From an uncultured Collinsella sp. (GTDB taxonomy: Bacteria; Actinomycetota; Coriobacteriia; Coriobacteriales; Coriobacteriaceae): a stretch of 5,415 nt of DNA. The notes under the pieces are model-generated. The model was not told where the DNA came from. It saw only the letters and a program-made list of their open reading frames with translations, and did not search any database. How positions within the stretch are numbered: position 1 is the stretch's first letter; the number at the start of each line of letters is the position of its first letter. Made by a program: the position numbers and the translations under genes. Of this stretch, positions 1-5,360 are shown one piece after another. The stretch is taken from NCBI GenBank assembly GCA_937981515.1, contig CALJNY010000142.1:1-5415 (forward strand), in the 5' to 3' direction.

Positions 1-535
1 TATTGCCGCTGCCGCGGGTGCCGTCGTCGAGCGCGCGGGCGGGCTTATAGACGCGCACGGACTCCAAAACATCGGCCATGCAGGCGCCGTAGGCACCGGC
101 GTTCATATAGCAGGCGCCGCCGACCGAGCCGGGGATGCCCGAGAGGGGCTCCATGCCGGTGAGGCAGGCTTCGGCGGCAGCCGCGGCGACATCGGAAAGC
201 AAGGCGCCGGCTGCTGCCGTAACATGCGTGCCGTCGACGGTGATGTTAGAGAGGCCTTCGCCCAGTGCCACGACGACGCCGCGGATGCCCCTGTCGCCGA
301 CGAGTAGGTCGGAGCCGTTGCCCACGATGGTGAGGGGCAGATCGCAGCGATAGCAGGTATCGAGCGTGGCGACGAGGCCCTGCTCGGTATCGGGCGTGAC
401 AAAGACGTCGGCCGGGCCGCCGATCTTAAACGTGGTGTGCTCGCGCATGGGCTCGCTCATCAGTACGTTGTCCTCGCCGGCAACGCCAGCAAGCGCGCAC
501 AGCAGGTCCTCGTTAAAAAAGTCGTTCTCGTGCAT
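1..535 (-). CDS. murB: UDP-N-acetylmuramate dehydrogenase MurB, N-terminal part (3' end outside window)
   Basis: MurB is the cytoplasmic FAD enzyme that reduces UDP-GlcNAc-enolpyruvate to UDP-MurNAc with NADPH, the second committed step of peptidoglycan synthesis. About 178 residues of a usual ~300 are visible. The FAD-binding domain is unmistakable: HTTFKIGGPAD at residues 33-43, GNGSDLLVGDRGIRGVVV at about 72-89, and GIPGSVGGACYMNAGAYG at about 133-150. The NAGAYG form of the last motif fits the type II MurB of Gram-positive bacteria. The substrate-binding domain and the catalytic serine lie beyond base 1, so integrity cannot be judged. I chose the ATG at 535-533 because an AAGGCGG-like ribosome binding site (551-544) sits 8 nt upstream and the conserved core begins about 30 residues later. 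It diverges from the LacI gene with a 183-bp gap and shares no evident pathway with it. Confidence 0.96.
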   Translation of the reverse strand, partial: MHENDFFNEDLLCALAGVAGEDNVLMSEPMREHTTFKIGGPADVFVTPDTEQGLVATLDTCYRCDLPLTIVGNGSDLLVGDRGIRGVVVALGEGLSNITVDGTHVTAAAGALLSDVAAAAAEACLTGMEPLSGIPGSVGGACYMNAGAYGACMADVLESVRVYKPARALDDGTRGSGN

Positions 536-718
536 ACGAATATCCGCCTTTTGGTGGTCGTTGTCATCAATCGATTGCAATATACCCCACCCGGACGGAT
601 TTGGTGCGCTGGCGGCGATAAAACAGCCGTCTACCGGATTGGTAAAGTGTTTATCACCGAGGTAGAGGGGTAGTCGCTATACTTTCAAGAGATTGCGCGT
701 AAACCCGGAAGGAGCGAG
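536..718. promoter_or_regulatory. Divergent murB / lacI-type promoter region
   Basis: This gap separates two divergent genes. For the LacI gene a TATACT -10 lies at 678-683, about 36 nt before its ATG, but no convincing -35 is found at the usual distance. For murB a TATATT -10 reads on the minus strand at 584-579, preceded by GGGG, also without a clear -35. Sites that could bind a regulator are the perfect 10-bp palindrome CAATCGATTG (568-577), the imperfect inverted repeat GGTAAA-gtg-TTTATC (641-655), and an inverted pair GATAAA (617-622) / TTTATC (650-655) whose centres are 33 bp apart. Any of these could serve LacI-protein autoregulation, but that is inference. No small gene is supported here. 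Confidence 0.5.
568..577. promoter_or_regulatory. Palindrome CAATCGATTG, possible operator in murB promoter
   Basis: This is a perfect 10-bp palindrome with a central CG step, a feature typical of LacI-family operators. It lies immediately downstream of the candidate murB -10 (584-579), where a bound protein would block initiation. The symmetry does not extend further: flanking bases 567 and 578 do not pair. It is short enough to arise by chance, so this is only a candidate. Confidence 0.25.
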
Positions 719-1747
719 ATGGCCAACAAAGTCACCCTCAAGCAGATCGCCCAGGAGGTGGGGCTTTCCCCCTCGTCGGTCTCGCTTGTGCTCAATAATC
801 GGCCCTGTCGCATCTCGGAAGAAAACCGCAAGCTCATCAAAGAGGTCGCGGCGCGCAACCACTATGTTCCCAACCAGATCGCGCGCAGCCTGGTCATGCG
901 CGAGTCGCGCACCCTGGGCCTTATCGTCCCTAACATCGAGAGCCGCTTTTTTGCCTCGCTCGCCGGTAGCCTGGAAAAGCGCTGCCGCGAGGACGGCTAT
1001 GCGCTCTTCATTACCAGCTCGGGCGGAAGCGCCGATGACGATCTGGAGCTGCTGCGCCAGCTGGTGACGCGCGGCGTTGATGGCGTCTTCCTGGTCGTGG
1101 GCGACGAGTTCTCCGACGACCGCGCCCTGCGCGAAGAAGTCAGCCACCTGCCCATCCCGGCCGTAATGGTCGACCGTGCCATTGAGGGACTCGAGTGCGA
1201 CAAGGTGATGTTCGACCACGAGATGGGCGGCTACATGGCCACCCGCTATCTGATCGAGCAAGGCCACCGCCGTATTGCTTGCCTGGTTAACGCACGCCGC
1301 TCCAATACGGGTCGCAAACGACTTGCCGGCTATGAGCGCGCACTGCGCGAGGTTGGCTTGCCTATCGACGCGCGTTTGGAGTTTGAGAGCGAGTACTACA
1401 TTCCAAGTGCATACGAGGCCTCGGAGGCGGTGCTCGCAACTGATGCCACCGCCGTGTTCGCAAGCTCGGATAACATTGCCCTTGGTTTGCTCAAGCGCCT
1501 GCATGAGATGGGGAAGAGCATCCCGGGCGATATTTCGGTCGTAAGCTATGACAACTCGGCGGCCGACGTTCTCTTTGAGCCGGCGCTGACCGCCATTGAG
1601 CAGGATCCTGGTGTCCTTGCGGAGCATGCTTTTGGCTGCATGTCCAAGCGTCTTGCCGGTAGGGGCGGTAAGCGTGCCGAAGAGGTCGTTCTGGAACCGG
1701 CGCTTATCGTGAAGGGCAGTGTGCTTGATCTTACCGAATATAGCTAA
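719..1747 (+). CDS. LacI-family transcriptional regulator
   Basis: This is a 342-residue DNA-binding repressor of full family length. The N-terminal LacI helix-turn-helix covers about residues 5-27 (VTLKQIAQEVGLSPSSVSLV), followed by a hinge helix at about 50-59 (VPNQIARSLV) that would insert into the operator minor groove. The periplasmic-binding-protein-like sugar/effector domain starts near residue 65 (TLGLIVPNIESRFFASL) and keeps the usual landmarks: GYMATRYLIEQGHRRIACL, FASSDNIALG at about 247-256, and VSYDNS at about 275-280. The start is set by GGAAGGAG at 707-714, 4 nt before the ATG. The gene appears monocistronic: murB diverges upstream, and a 251-bp gap with a strong hairpin follows. 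No sugar catabolic gene lies beside it, so the effector and targets cannot be assigned. GC content and codon use match the neighbours. Confidence 0.95.
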   Translation: MANKVTLKQIAQEVGLSPSSVSLVLNNRPCRISEENRKLIKEVAARNHYVPNQIARSLVMRESRTLGLIVPNIESRFFASLAGSLEKRCREDGYALFITSSGGSADDDLELLRQLVTRGVDGVFLVVGDEFSDDRALREEVSHLPIPAVMVDRAIEGLECDKVMFDHEMGGYMATRYLIEQGHRRIACLVNARRSNTGRKRLAGYERALREVGLPIDARLEFESEYYIPSAYEASEAVLATDATAVFASSDNIALGLLKRLHEMGKSIPGDISVVSYDNSAADVLFEPALTAIEQDPGVLAEHAFGCMSKRLAGRGGKRAEEVVLEPALIVKGSVLDLTEYS

Positions 1748-1776
1748 GCGCACTTGTTTGTTTGCATAGATTGCAT

Positions 1777-1789
1777 GCGGAGTGTCCGC
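1777..1789 (+). terminator. Small GC hairpin after LacI gene, weak terminator candidate
   Basis: GCGGA (1777-1781) pairs with TCCGC (1785-1789) across a 3-nt loop, 29 nt after the stop codon. Only TATTTG follows, not a proper T tract, so intrinsic termination would be weak. It could act together with the much longer hairpin at 1806-1874. Confidence 0.25.
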
Positions 1790-1805
1790 TATTTGCCGGC
1801 GGGGC

Positions 1806-1874
1806 CCGGGGAGGCATACTTTGTTTTGAGAAGTGGGCTTCGCGAACTTCTCAAAACAAAGTATGCCTCCCCGG
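1806..1874. repeat. Perfect 29-bp inverted repeat with 11-nt loop
   Basis: The left arm 1806-1834 (beginning CCGGGGAGGCATACTTTG) is the exact reverse complement of the right arm 1846-1874. The loop 1835-1845 reads GGGCTTCGCGA. With one bulged base (C1805) the pairing extends by three more pairs (1802-1804 with 1875-1877). There is no T run after either arm, so it is not a textbook intrinsic terminator, although a stem this long would probably stop or stabilise transcripts in both directions. The tip can also fold another way, GAAG (1830-1833) with CTTC (1838-1841), and TTCGCGAA (1839-1846) is itself a palindrome. Possible identities are a dispersed palindromic repeat of the genus, a MITE-like remnant (no target duplication recognised), or a bidirectional terminator. 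Confidence 0.85.
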
Positions 1875-1952
1875 CCCTCGTCCGTGAACTTTTCCGCTGG
1901 GCGAGCCATAGACGCCGCGTACCGATAGGGTAAGGCAGCGGCTTGAAATTGG

Positions 1953-1961
1953 TGCTATATT
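1953..1961 (+). promoter_or_regulatory. Extended -10 promoter for the 1999-2487 gene
   Basis: TGCTATATT combines the TG dinucleotide of an extended -10 (1953-1954) with a TATATT hexamer (1956-1961). No good -35 is present 16-18 bp upstream, which extended -10 promoters tolerate. Initiation near 1968 would leave a leader of about 30 nt before the ATG at 1999. This may also be the promoter of the two GntR genes downstream, since no terminator is visible between them. Confidence 0.5.
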
Positions 1962-1998
1962 CAGCTTGAGTTGTTTAATGCTAGTACGGGAGGCTGAT

Positions 1999-2487
1999 AT
2001 GGGGCTGTTCAAGAAGAAAAACCCGCAGGATGCCTTTGATCCCGATGTGTTTACCATCACGGATACGATTTTGGACCCGCCGCGGTTTACGTTTTTGCCG
2101 GCTATCTACCAGGATGCCACGCGTCGCAAGTGGGCCGTGCATCAGCGCGGCGGCGAGCCGAAGATTTTTGACTATGCGGACGTGTTGCAGTGCGAAGTGG
2201 CCGAGGCGGGCGATCCGGAGGCCGAGGAAGTGGCCTCAAAACAGGAATTTGCCCAGCGTATCCTGGCAAATCCTGCCAAGGCGGCGAGAATAAACGCTGC
2301 CAAGCGTAATATGTGTCTTGGTATGGGCGTTGTTGTGGCGGTTCAGACGGGAAAAGACGAGGTTTCCAAATTAGAGATTCCCGTTATGACCGACGAAGTC
2401 AAACGCGATTCAAGTCTATATAAGTCGTATCGGAATGTCGCCGAGAAGATCAAGGCCGAATTTGATGCCATGGGAGGGCTGGCCTAA
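1999..2487 (+). CDS. Uncharacterised protein resembling the DUF4428-associated domain
   Basis: This 162-residue cytoplasmic protein of unknown function has no signal peptide and no convincing membrane segment. It begins with a basic stretch (MGLFKKKN). Residues about 28-73 carry PRFTFLPAIYQDATRRKWAV and KIFDYADVLQCEV, reminiscent of the region 'bound residue, KWAV, IFDYSDI, E-rich strand' that follows the zinc ribbon in DUF4428 proteins. Residues about 107-155 (LGMGVVVAVQTG, then LEIPVMTDEVKRDSSLYKSY and a final helix) fit the rest of that domain. The zinc ribbon cysteines are absent, so it would be a ribbon-less relative. This is recalled resemblance, not a search result. The ATG at 1999 is preferred because GGGAGG (1988-1993) lies 5 nt upstream; in-frame TTG 1966 and ATG 1978 have no such site. 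It is followed after 38 nt by the first GntR gene and may be co-transcribed with it. Confidence 0.8.
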   Translation: MGLFKKKNPQDAFDPDVFTITDTILDPPRFTFLPAIYQDATRRKWAVHQRGGEPKIFDYADVLQCEVAEAGDPEAEEVASKQEFAQRILANPAKAARINAAKRNMCLGMGVVVAVQTGKDEVSKLEIPVMTDEVKRDSSLYKSYRNVAEKIKAEFDAMGGLA

Positions 2488-2525
2488 TTATGGCGGCATA
2501 CGTTTCTGAATGAGGAGTCTGTGCA

Positions 2526-3293
2526 ATGGCAGGCGAATCTTATGCAATTCCCCCCAAAGATCGTGCTGTTGAGGGAATTCTTTGGTATATCCAGCACCAC
2601 CAGCTTGCCGGCGGCGATCGCCTGCCGGCCGAGCGCGTGCTGTGCGAAGAGATTGGCGTTTCGCGTACGGCGTTACGCGCCGGTATCACGCGGCTCATCT
2701 CGTGTGGAACGCTCGAGAGCCGTCGCGGATCGGGTACGTATGTGTGTCCTCCCAAGCCGCTGAATATCTTCCAGGAAACGTATATCTTTTCCGATGCTGT
2801 GCGGACTGCCGGCCTGCACCCCTCTTCTCGTCTGGTTTCCACCGGGACCATCGAGGCGGATGAGGCGCTTGCCGACAAGCTTGGGGTGGCTGTGGGCGCT
2901 CCTTTACTCCGCATGCAGCGCATTCGACTTATAGAGGGCGAGCCGGCGTCAATCGAGACCGCTCACGTTAACCTGTCCCTGTGCCCCGCGCTTCCCGAGC
3001 ACGATTTTGAGTGTGAGAGCCTTTACGATGTCTTGCTCAAAGAAGGTGGCGTGCGTGTTGAGCATGGACGTGAGCATATCTCCATCTCGCGTTTGAACGC
3101 CGAAGAGGCCGAGCTGCTCCAGCAAGAAGAGGGAACGCCGGTGTTCTATGAGAGCTCGATCGAATTTGATAAGGACATGCGTTTTGTGGAGCATTGCAAA
3201 TCGGTGATTTTGCCCACAAAGTTCCGCTTTGCCGATAACGGCGAAGAGAACGGCATGAGGAGCGTGGCAGGTGAACAATGGCTGAAACAGTAG
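2526..3293 (+). CDS. GntR-family (HutC/UTRA) transcriptional regulator, first of a pair
   Basis: This is a 255-residue repressor with a GntR winged helix-turn-helix at about residues 8-75. The recognisable landmarks are LPAER (33-37), EEIGVSRTALRAGI (41-54) and the wing RRGSGTYV (66-73). A UTRA effector domain of the HutC subfamily follows at about 90-240, with GAPLLRMQRIRLIEGEPASIETA, ESLYDVL and the terminal strand region typical of UTRA. UTRA domains commonly bind phosphorylated sugars, amino sugars or histidine-pathway compounds and release DNA when bound. The start is supported by GAGGAG (2512-2517), 8 nt before the ATG. The last 16 nt overlap the next regulator gene in another frame, which indicates translational coupling. 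The likely target is the SIS gene region downstream, by inference from position. The C-terminal tail after about residue 232 is polar and less conserved-looking. Confidence 0.93.
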   Translation: MAGESYAIPPKDRAVEGILWYIQHHQLAGGDRLPAERVLCEEIGVSRTALRAGITRLISCGTLESRRGSGTYVCPPKPLNIFQETYIFSDAVRTAGLHPSSRLVSTGTIEADEALADKLGVAVGAPLLRMQRIRLIEGEPASIETAHVNLSLCPALPEHDFECESLYDVLLKEGGVRVEHGREHISISRLNAEEAELLQQEEGTPVFYESSIEFDKDMRFVEHCKSVILPTKFRFADNGEENGMRSVAGEQWLKQ

Positions 3294-3991
3294 ATGCCAC
3301 CCCGGTTTATATGCGCATTCGACGCCGCATCGAGGAACGTATCGAGCGCGGTATATATCCCACGGGTTCCATGATTCCGTCCGAAAAAGACCTTGCCGAG
3401 GAATTTGGTACGACACGCTTGACCATCCGAAGCGCTGTCGATGAGCTGGTTCGGCGCGGGCAGATTCGCCGTGTTCGGGGAAAAGGTGCCTTTGTGGCGC
3501 AGAAAGTACCTGCTTTTTTTGAACGCACGGTCGGTTTCCGTGAATCGGTCCGTGCTTCGGGCGGCGAGCCGTCCGTCCGTATTCTCGCGCGTTCCAAACG
3601 TTATGCGGGGCCATATTACGCCGACCTGTTTGGCATCGCCGAGGACGACCTGCTCTATTCCGTTCGACGCCTGAACTGCATAAACGGTAGCCCCGTATCG
3701 ATTGAGACGGCGCTGATTCCCTGCCTGCTGTTCCCAACCATCGAAGATATTGACGTGTCGGTCTTCAGTTTGTACGAGACCTATGAGATGCTGGGCCGAA
3801 AGCCAGTCATGGCACAGGAAAAGCTCGATATCGAAGCGCTGGGCGCACGAGATGCCGGCCTCCTTGGACTGGAACAGGGCGATCTTGTTTTGCTTTTGGA
3901 ATGCGTGAGCTATTACGCGAGCGGTCAGGCTATCGAGTATGTAAAATCCTTCAATCGTGGCGATACGGGCGGCTACACCTATACGTACTAG
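3278..3991 (+). CDS. GntR-family (HutC/UTRA) transcriptional regulator, second of a pair
   Basis: This is a 237-residue regulator with the same architecture as its upstream neighbour but clearly divergent sequence. The GntR winged helix-turn-helix occupies about residues 9-75: VYMRIRRRIEERIERGIYP, IPSEKDLAEEFGTTRLTIR (33-51), LVRRGQIRRVRGKGAFV (57-73). The UTRA domain spans about 85-232, with DLLYSVRRLNCINGSPVSIETALIP matching the same core position as GEPASIETAHV in the first protein. The ATG at 3278 lies inside the end of the upstream gene; AGGTGA (3269-3274) is close, at 3 nt, so re-initiation by ribosomes finishing the first regulator is likely. It is followed by a 193-bp regulatory gap and the SIS enzyme gene. 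The two proteins may be an old tandem duplication that gained separate effectors or operators, or two independent acquisitions. The ligand is not identifiable from sequence alone. Confidence 0.93.
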   Translation: MAETVDATPVYMRIRRRIEERIERGIYPTGSMIPSEKDLAEEFGTTRLTIRSAVDELVRRGQIRRVRGKGAFVAQKVPAFFERTVGFRESVRASGGEPSVRILARSKRYAGPYYADLFGIAEDDLLYSVRRLNCINGSPVSIETALIPCLLFPTIEDIDVSVFSLYETYEMLGRKPVMAQEKLDIEALGARDAGLLGLEQGDLVLLLECVSYYASGQAIEYVKSFNRGDTGGYTYTY

Positions 3992-4047
3992 CTGGTATTT
4001 TGTGAATAACGGCAGGGAAACTAACCAGTTTTGATCGTTGGGTCAGC

Positions 4048-4057
4048 TGTATATACA
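4048..4057. promoter_or_regulatory. Palindrome TGTATATACA, candidate GntR operator
   Basis: This is a perfect 10-bp palindrome of the form GT-N4-AC, the pattern expected for GntR-family operators. The next pair outward mismatches (C4047/A4058), and the pair after that is G4046/C4059. It overlaps a possible -10 (TATACA, 4052-4057), so binding would repress. It lies 57 bp after the second gntR stop and 128 bp before the SIS start codon. Assignment to one of the two neighbouring regulators is inference. Confidence 0.4.
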
Positions 4058-4114
4058 ACCTTACAGGGCTCAAAATCGACCGTTCGCCGAAGGGAATAAA
4101 TTAATCGACAAAGA

Positions 4115-4156
4115 GGTATCAAAAAGCCGTAACCTGTAATCGTGATTGGTATCAAA
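4115..4156 (+). repeat. Direct repeat GGTATCAAA, copies 33 bp apart
   Basis: Identical 9-mers lie at 4115-4123 and 4148-4156. The 33-bp offset is close to three helical turns, so proteins bound at both would face the same side of the DNA. The downstream copy is embedded in the palindrome at 4145-4163; the upstream copy lacks the matching half-site. A third GGTAT occurs at 3994-3998. Confidence 0.4.
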
Positions 4157-4163
4157 TACTAAT
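4145..4163. promoter_or_regulatory. Inverted repeat ATTGGTAT-caa-ATACTAAT, candidate GntR/HutC operator
   Basis: Two 8-bp arms (4145-4152 and 4156-4163) are complementary except for one G/T pair, around a 3-nt centre. The GGTAT...ATAC core resembles HutC-type operators. It lies just upstream of the ribosome binding site (4174-4180), so binding would block transcription through the leader. It differs in sequence from the palindrome at 4048-4057, which would suit two regulators with different specificities. Confidence 0.45.
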
Positions 4164-4184
4164 GATTTGTTGCGAGGTGAGACG

Positions 4185-5300
4185 ATGAAGATGCTCGATT
4201 ACGTTCAACTCGCCCATGTGCGTATGGGAGAGAACCTCGAGCGTTCGTCTGAGCTGGTAGCGCAGCTCGTTGATATTTTCCAGTCCGGTTCTTTTGACGC
4301 GCTGCGCATCGTTGCTTCGGGTTCGTCGCGCCATGCCGCCGATTGCGCCCGCGATTACCTGCAAGATGCGCTGCAAATGCAGGTGTCCGTTGTGACGCCC
4401 GAGGCCTTCGTTGATTTTGAACACACCTATCCGCAGCATGCGCTCAACATCGCCGTCTCGCAGAGTGGCTATTCGACCAATACGATTGCGGCGCTCGATT
4501 ACATGCGCGCACACGATATGGCTGCAGTTGCGCTCACGGCAAACGTCGAGGCGCCCATCAAGGAGCACACTGACATCGTTCTTGACTACGGTGTGGGCGT
4601 CGAGTCGGTGGACTTTGTGACTCTGGGCGTCGAGGTGCTCGTTGAGTACCTGGTGCTCTTTGGTATTTACGGCGGTCGGGCGCGCGGAACGATTGACGCC
4701 AAGGGCGTTGCCCAGCGTCTTGACGACCTGCGCGAGGCCATCCAGGCCAATGCCGTGATGTGCAAGACCGCCGAGGAATATGTCCAAGACCACATGCTCG
4801 AGCTTTCTGAGCACATGCCCGCCATGGTCGTCGGCAACGGCCCCAACTACGGCGTTGCCGAGGAGGCGGCGCTCAAGCTGAGCGAGTCCATCAAGATTCC
4901 TGCCATGCATCACGAGGGCGAGGAGTTCGTTCACGGTCCCGAGATGCAGATCGTTCCGGGCTATCTGGTGTTTATCGTTGACGATCCGCAGGGGTCGGAG
5001 CGTCTTGCGAATATCGCTGATGCGCTATCGAACGTTACGACAAAAACGGTGCTGCTCACGGCCCATCCCAAGGGTAGGGCTCACGAGGTTGCGGTGCCTC
5101 AGGTGGCTCCGCTGCTCAGCGCAATTCCCAATCTTGTGTTCTTCCAGACGATTGCGGCCATGATAGCCGAGCGTCTGAAGTCATGGGACGTGCACCCGTA
5201 TCTTGATGCCGTCTCCAAGCAAATGGAGGTCAAGGCAGAGGGCTACGAAGAGTCAGTCAATGCGCTTAAGGCCAAAGCGGCCGAGTGTTACGGAATGTAA
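4185..5300 (+). CDS. Double-SIS-domain sugar-phosphate deglycase/deaminase/isomerase (FrlB/GfrE/AgaS/GlmS-C-like)
   Basis: This is a 371-residue soluble enzyme made of two sugar isomerase (SIS) domains, like the isomerase half of GlmS but without a glutaminase domain. SIS 1 (about 25-165) has the phosphate-binding loop VASGSSRHAA (43-52) and SQSGYSTNT (92-100). SIS 2 (about 200-345) has VVGNGPNYGVAEEAALKLSES (215-235), aligned with the GlmS stretch that carries the catalytic glutamates, and GEEFVHGPE (245-253), a hallmark of this family. The GlmS C-terminal 'PRNLAKSVTVE' ending is missing, so it is not GlmS. Family members cleave fructoselysine- or glucoselysine-6-phosphate, or deaminate/isomerise amino sugar phosphates; which applies here is open. 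The start ATG 4185 follows GAGGTGA (4174-4180) by 4 nt; ATG 4191 is a possible alternative. Two UTRA regulators upstream and another gene 60 nt downstream point to a sugar-catabolic operon. Confidence 0.9.
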   Translation: MKMLDYVQLAHVRMGENLERSSELVAQLVDIFQSGSFDALRIVASGSSRHAADCARDYLQDALQMQVSVVTPEAFVDFEHTYPQHALNIAVSQSGYSTNTIAALDYMRAHDMAAVALTANVEAPIKEHTDIVLDYGVGVESVDFVTLGVEVLVEYLVLFGIYGGRARGTIDAKGVAQRLDDLREAIQANAVMCKTAEEYVQDHMLELSEHMPAMVVGNGPNYGVAEEAALKLSESIKIPAMHHEGEEFVHGPEMQIVPGYLVFIVDDPQGSERLANIADALSNVTTKTVLLTAHPKGRAHEVAVPQVAPLLSAIPNLVFFQTIAAMIAERLKSWDVHPYLDAVSKQMEVKAEGYEESVNALKAKAAECYGM

Positions 5301-5310
5301 GCGGGTTTTG

Positions 5311-5324
5311 ATGCCCGTTGGCAT
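5311..5324 (+). other. Intercistronic hairpin ATGCC-cgtt-GGCAT
   Basis: A 5-bp perfect stem (5311-5315 with 5320-5324) closes a 4-nt loop 10 nt after the SIS stop codon. An alternative pairing is CGGG (5302-5305) with CCCG (5314-5317). No T tract follows, so it is more likely an mRNA-stability or processing element than a terminator. Confidence 0.35.
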
Positions 5325-5325
5325 G

Positions 5326-5345
5326 GGGGATGTGGAAACAACCCC
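5326..5345 (+). promoter_or_regulatory. Hairpin with GGAA tetraloop next to the downstream RBS
   Basis: GGGG (5326-5329) pairs with CCCC (5342-5345), an A/A mismatch follows, then TGT (5331-5333) pairs with ACA (5338-5340) around GGAA, a GNRA-type tetraloop. The ribosome binding site AAAGGAG (5348-5354) starts 3 nt after the stem. It could tune translation of the next gene or protect a processed 5' end. Confidence 0.35.
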
Positions 5346-5360
5346 AGAAAGGAGAGACAA

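Larger units (their letters stand above)
3992..4184 (+). promoter_or_regulatory. AT-richer promoter/operator region of the SIS gene
   Basis: This 193-bp gap is visibly lower in GC than the flanking genes and contains no ORF of note. Besides the palindromes listed separately, it has TTGATC (4031-4036) with TATACA (4052-4057) at 15 bp, TCGACA (4105-4110), and TGTAAT (4135-4140, one mismatch to the -10 consensus). None gives a well-spaced -35/-10 pair, so the start site is undecided. AAACT/AGTTT (4018-4022/4027-4031) can form a small hairpin after the second gntR gene but lacks the strength of an intrinsic terminator, so read-through from the regulators is possible. Confidence 0.5.

Noticed and set aside
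366..673. Plus-strand open frames across the murB start and the divergent gap
   Set aside because: They overlap the conserved MurB N-terminus on the other strand and lack ribosome binding sites and recognisable protein features.
1806..1874. Calling the 29-bp palindrome a standard Rho-independent terminator
   Set aside because: The stem is far longer than usual and no uridine tract follows on either strand; it is kept as a repeat with termination as one possible role.
677..1909. Long open frame (410 codons) antisense to the LacI gene
   Set aside because: It mirrors the LacI gene, which has clear domain motifs and a ribosome binding site; the antisense product has low-complexity composition and no recognisable domain. 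Long antisense frames are expected in GC-rich genes.
2949..3737. Antisense open frame of 262 codons across the two GntR genes
   Set aside because: It runs opposite two well-supported regulators and its translation shows no family motif.
3992..4031. Terminator after the second GntR gene
   Set aside because: Only a 5-bp AT-rich stem (AAACT/AGTTT) and a distant CTGGT/ACCAG pair are present, too weak to support a terminator call.
4152..4934. Antisense open frame of 260 codons over the SIS gene
   Set aside because: It is a shadow of the SIS coding frame, with no plausible promoter or ribosome binding site and no domain.
4185..5300. Naming the SIS gene glmS
   Set aside because: There is no N-terminal glutaminase domain with a nucleophilic cysteine, and the conserved GlmS C-terminus is absent.
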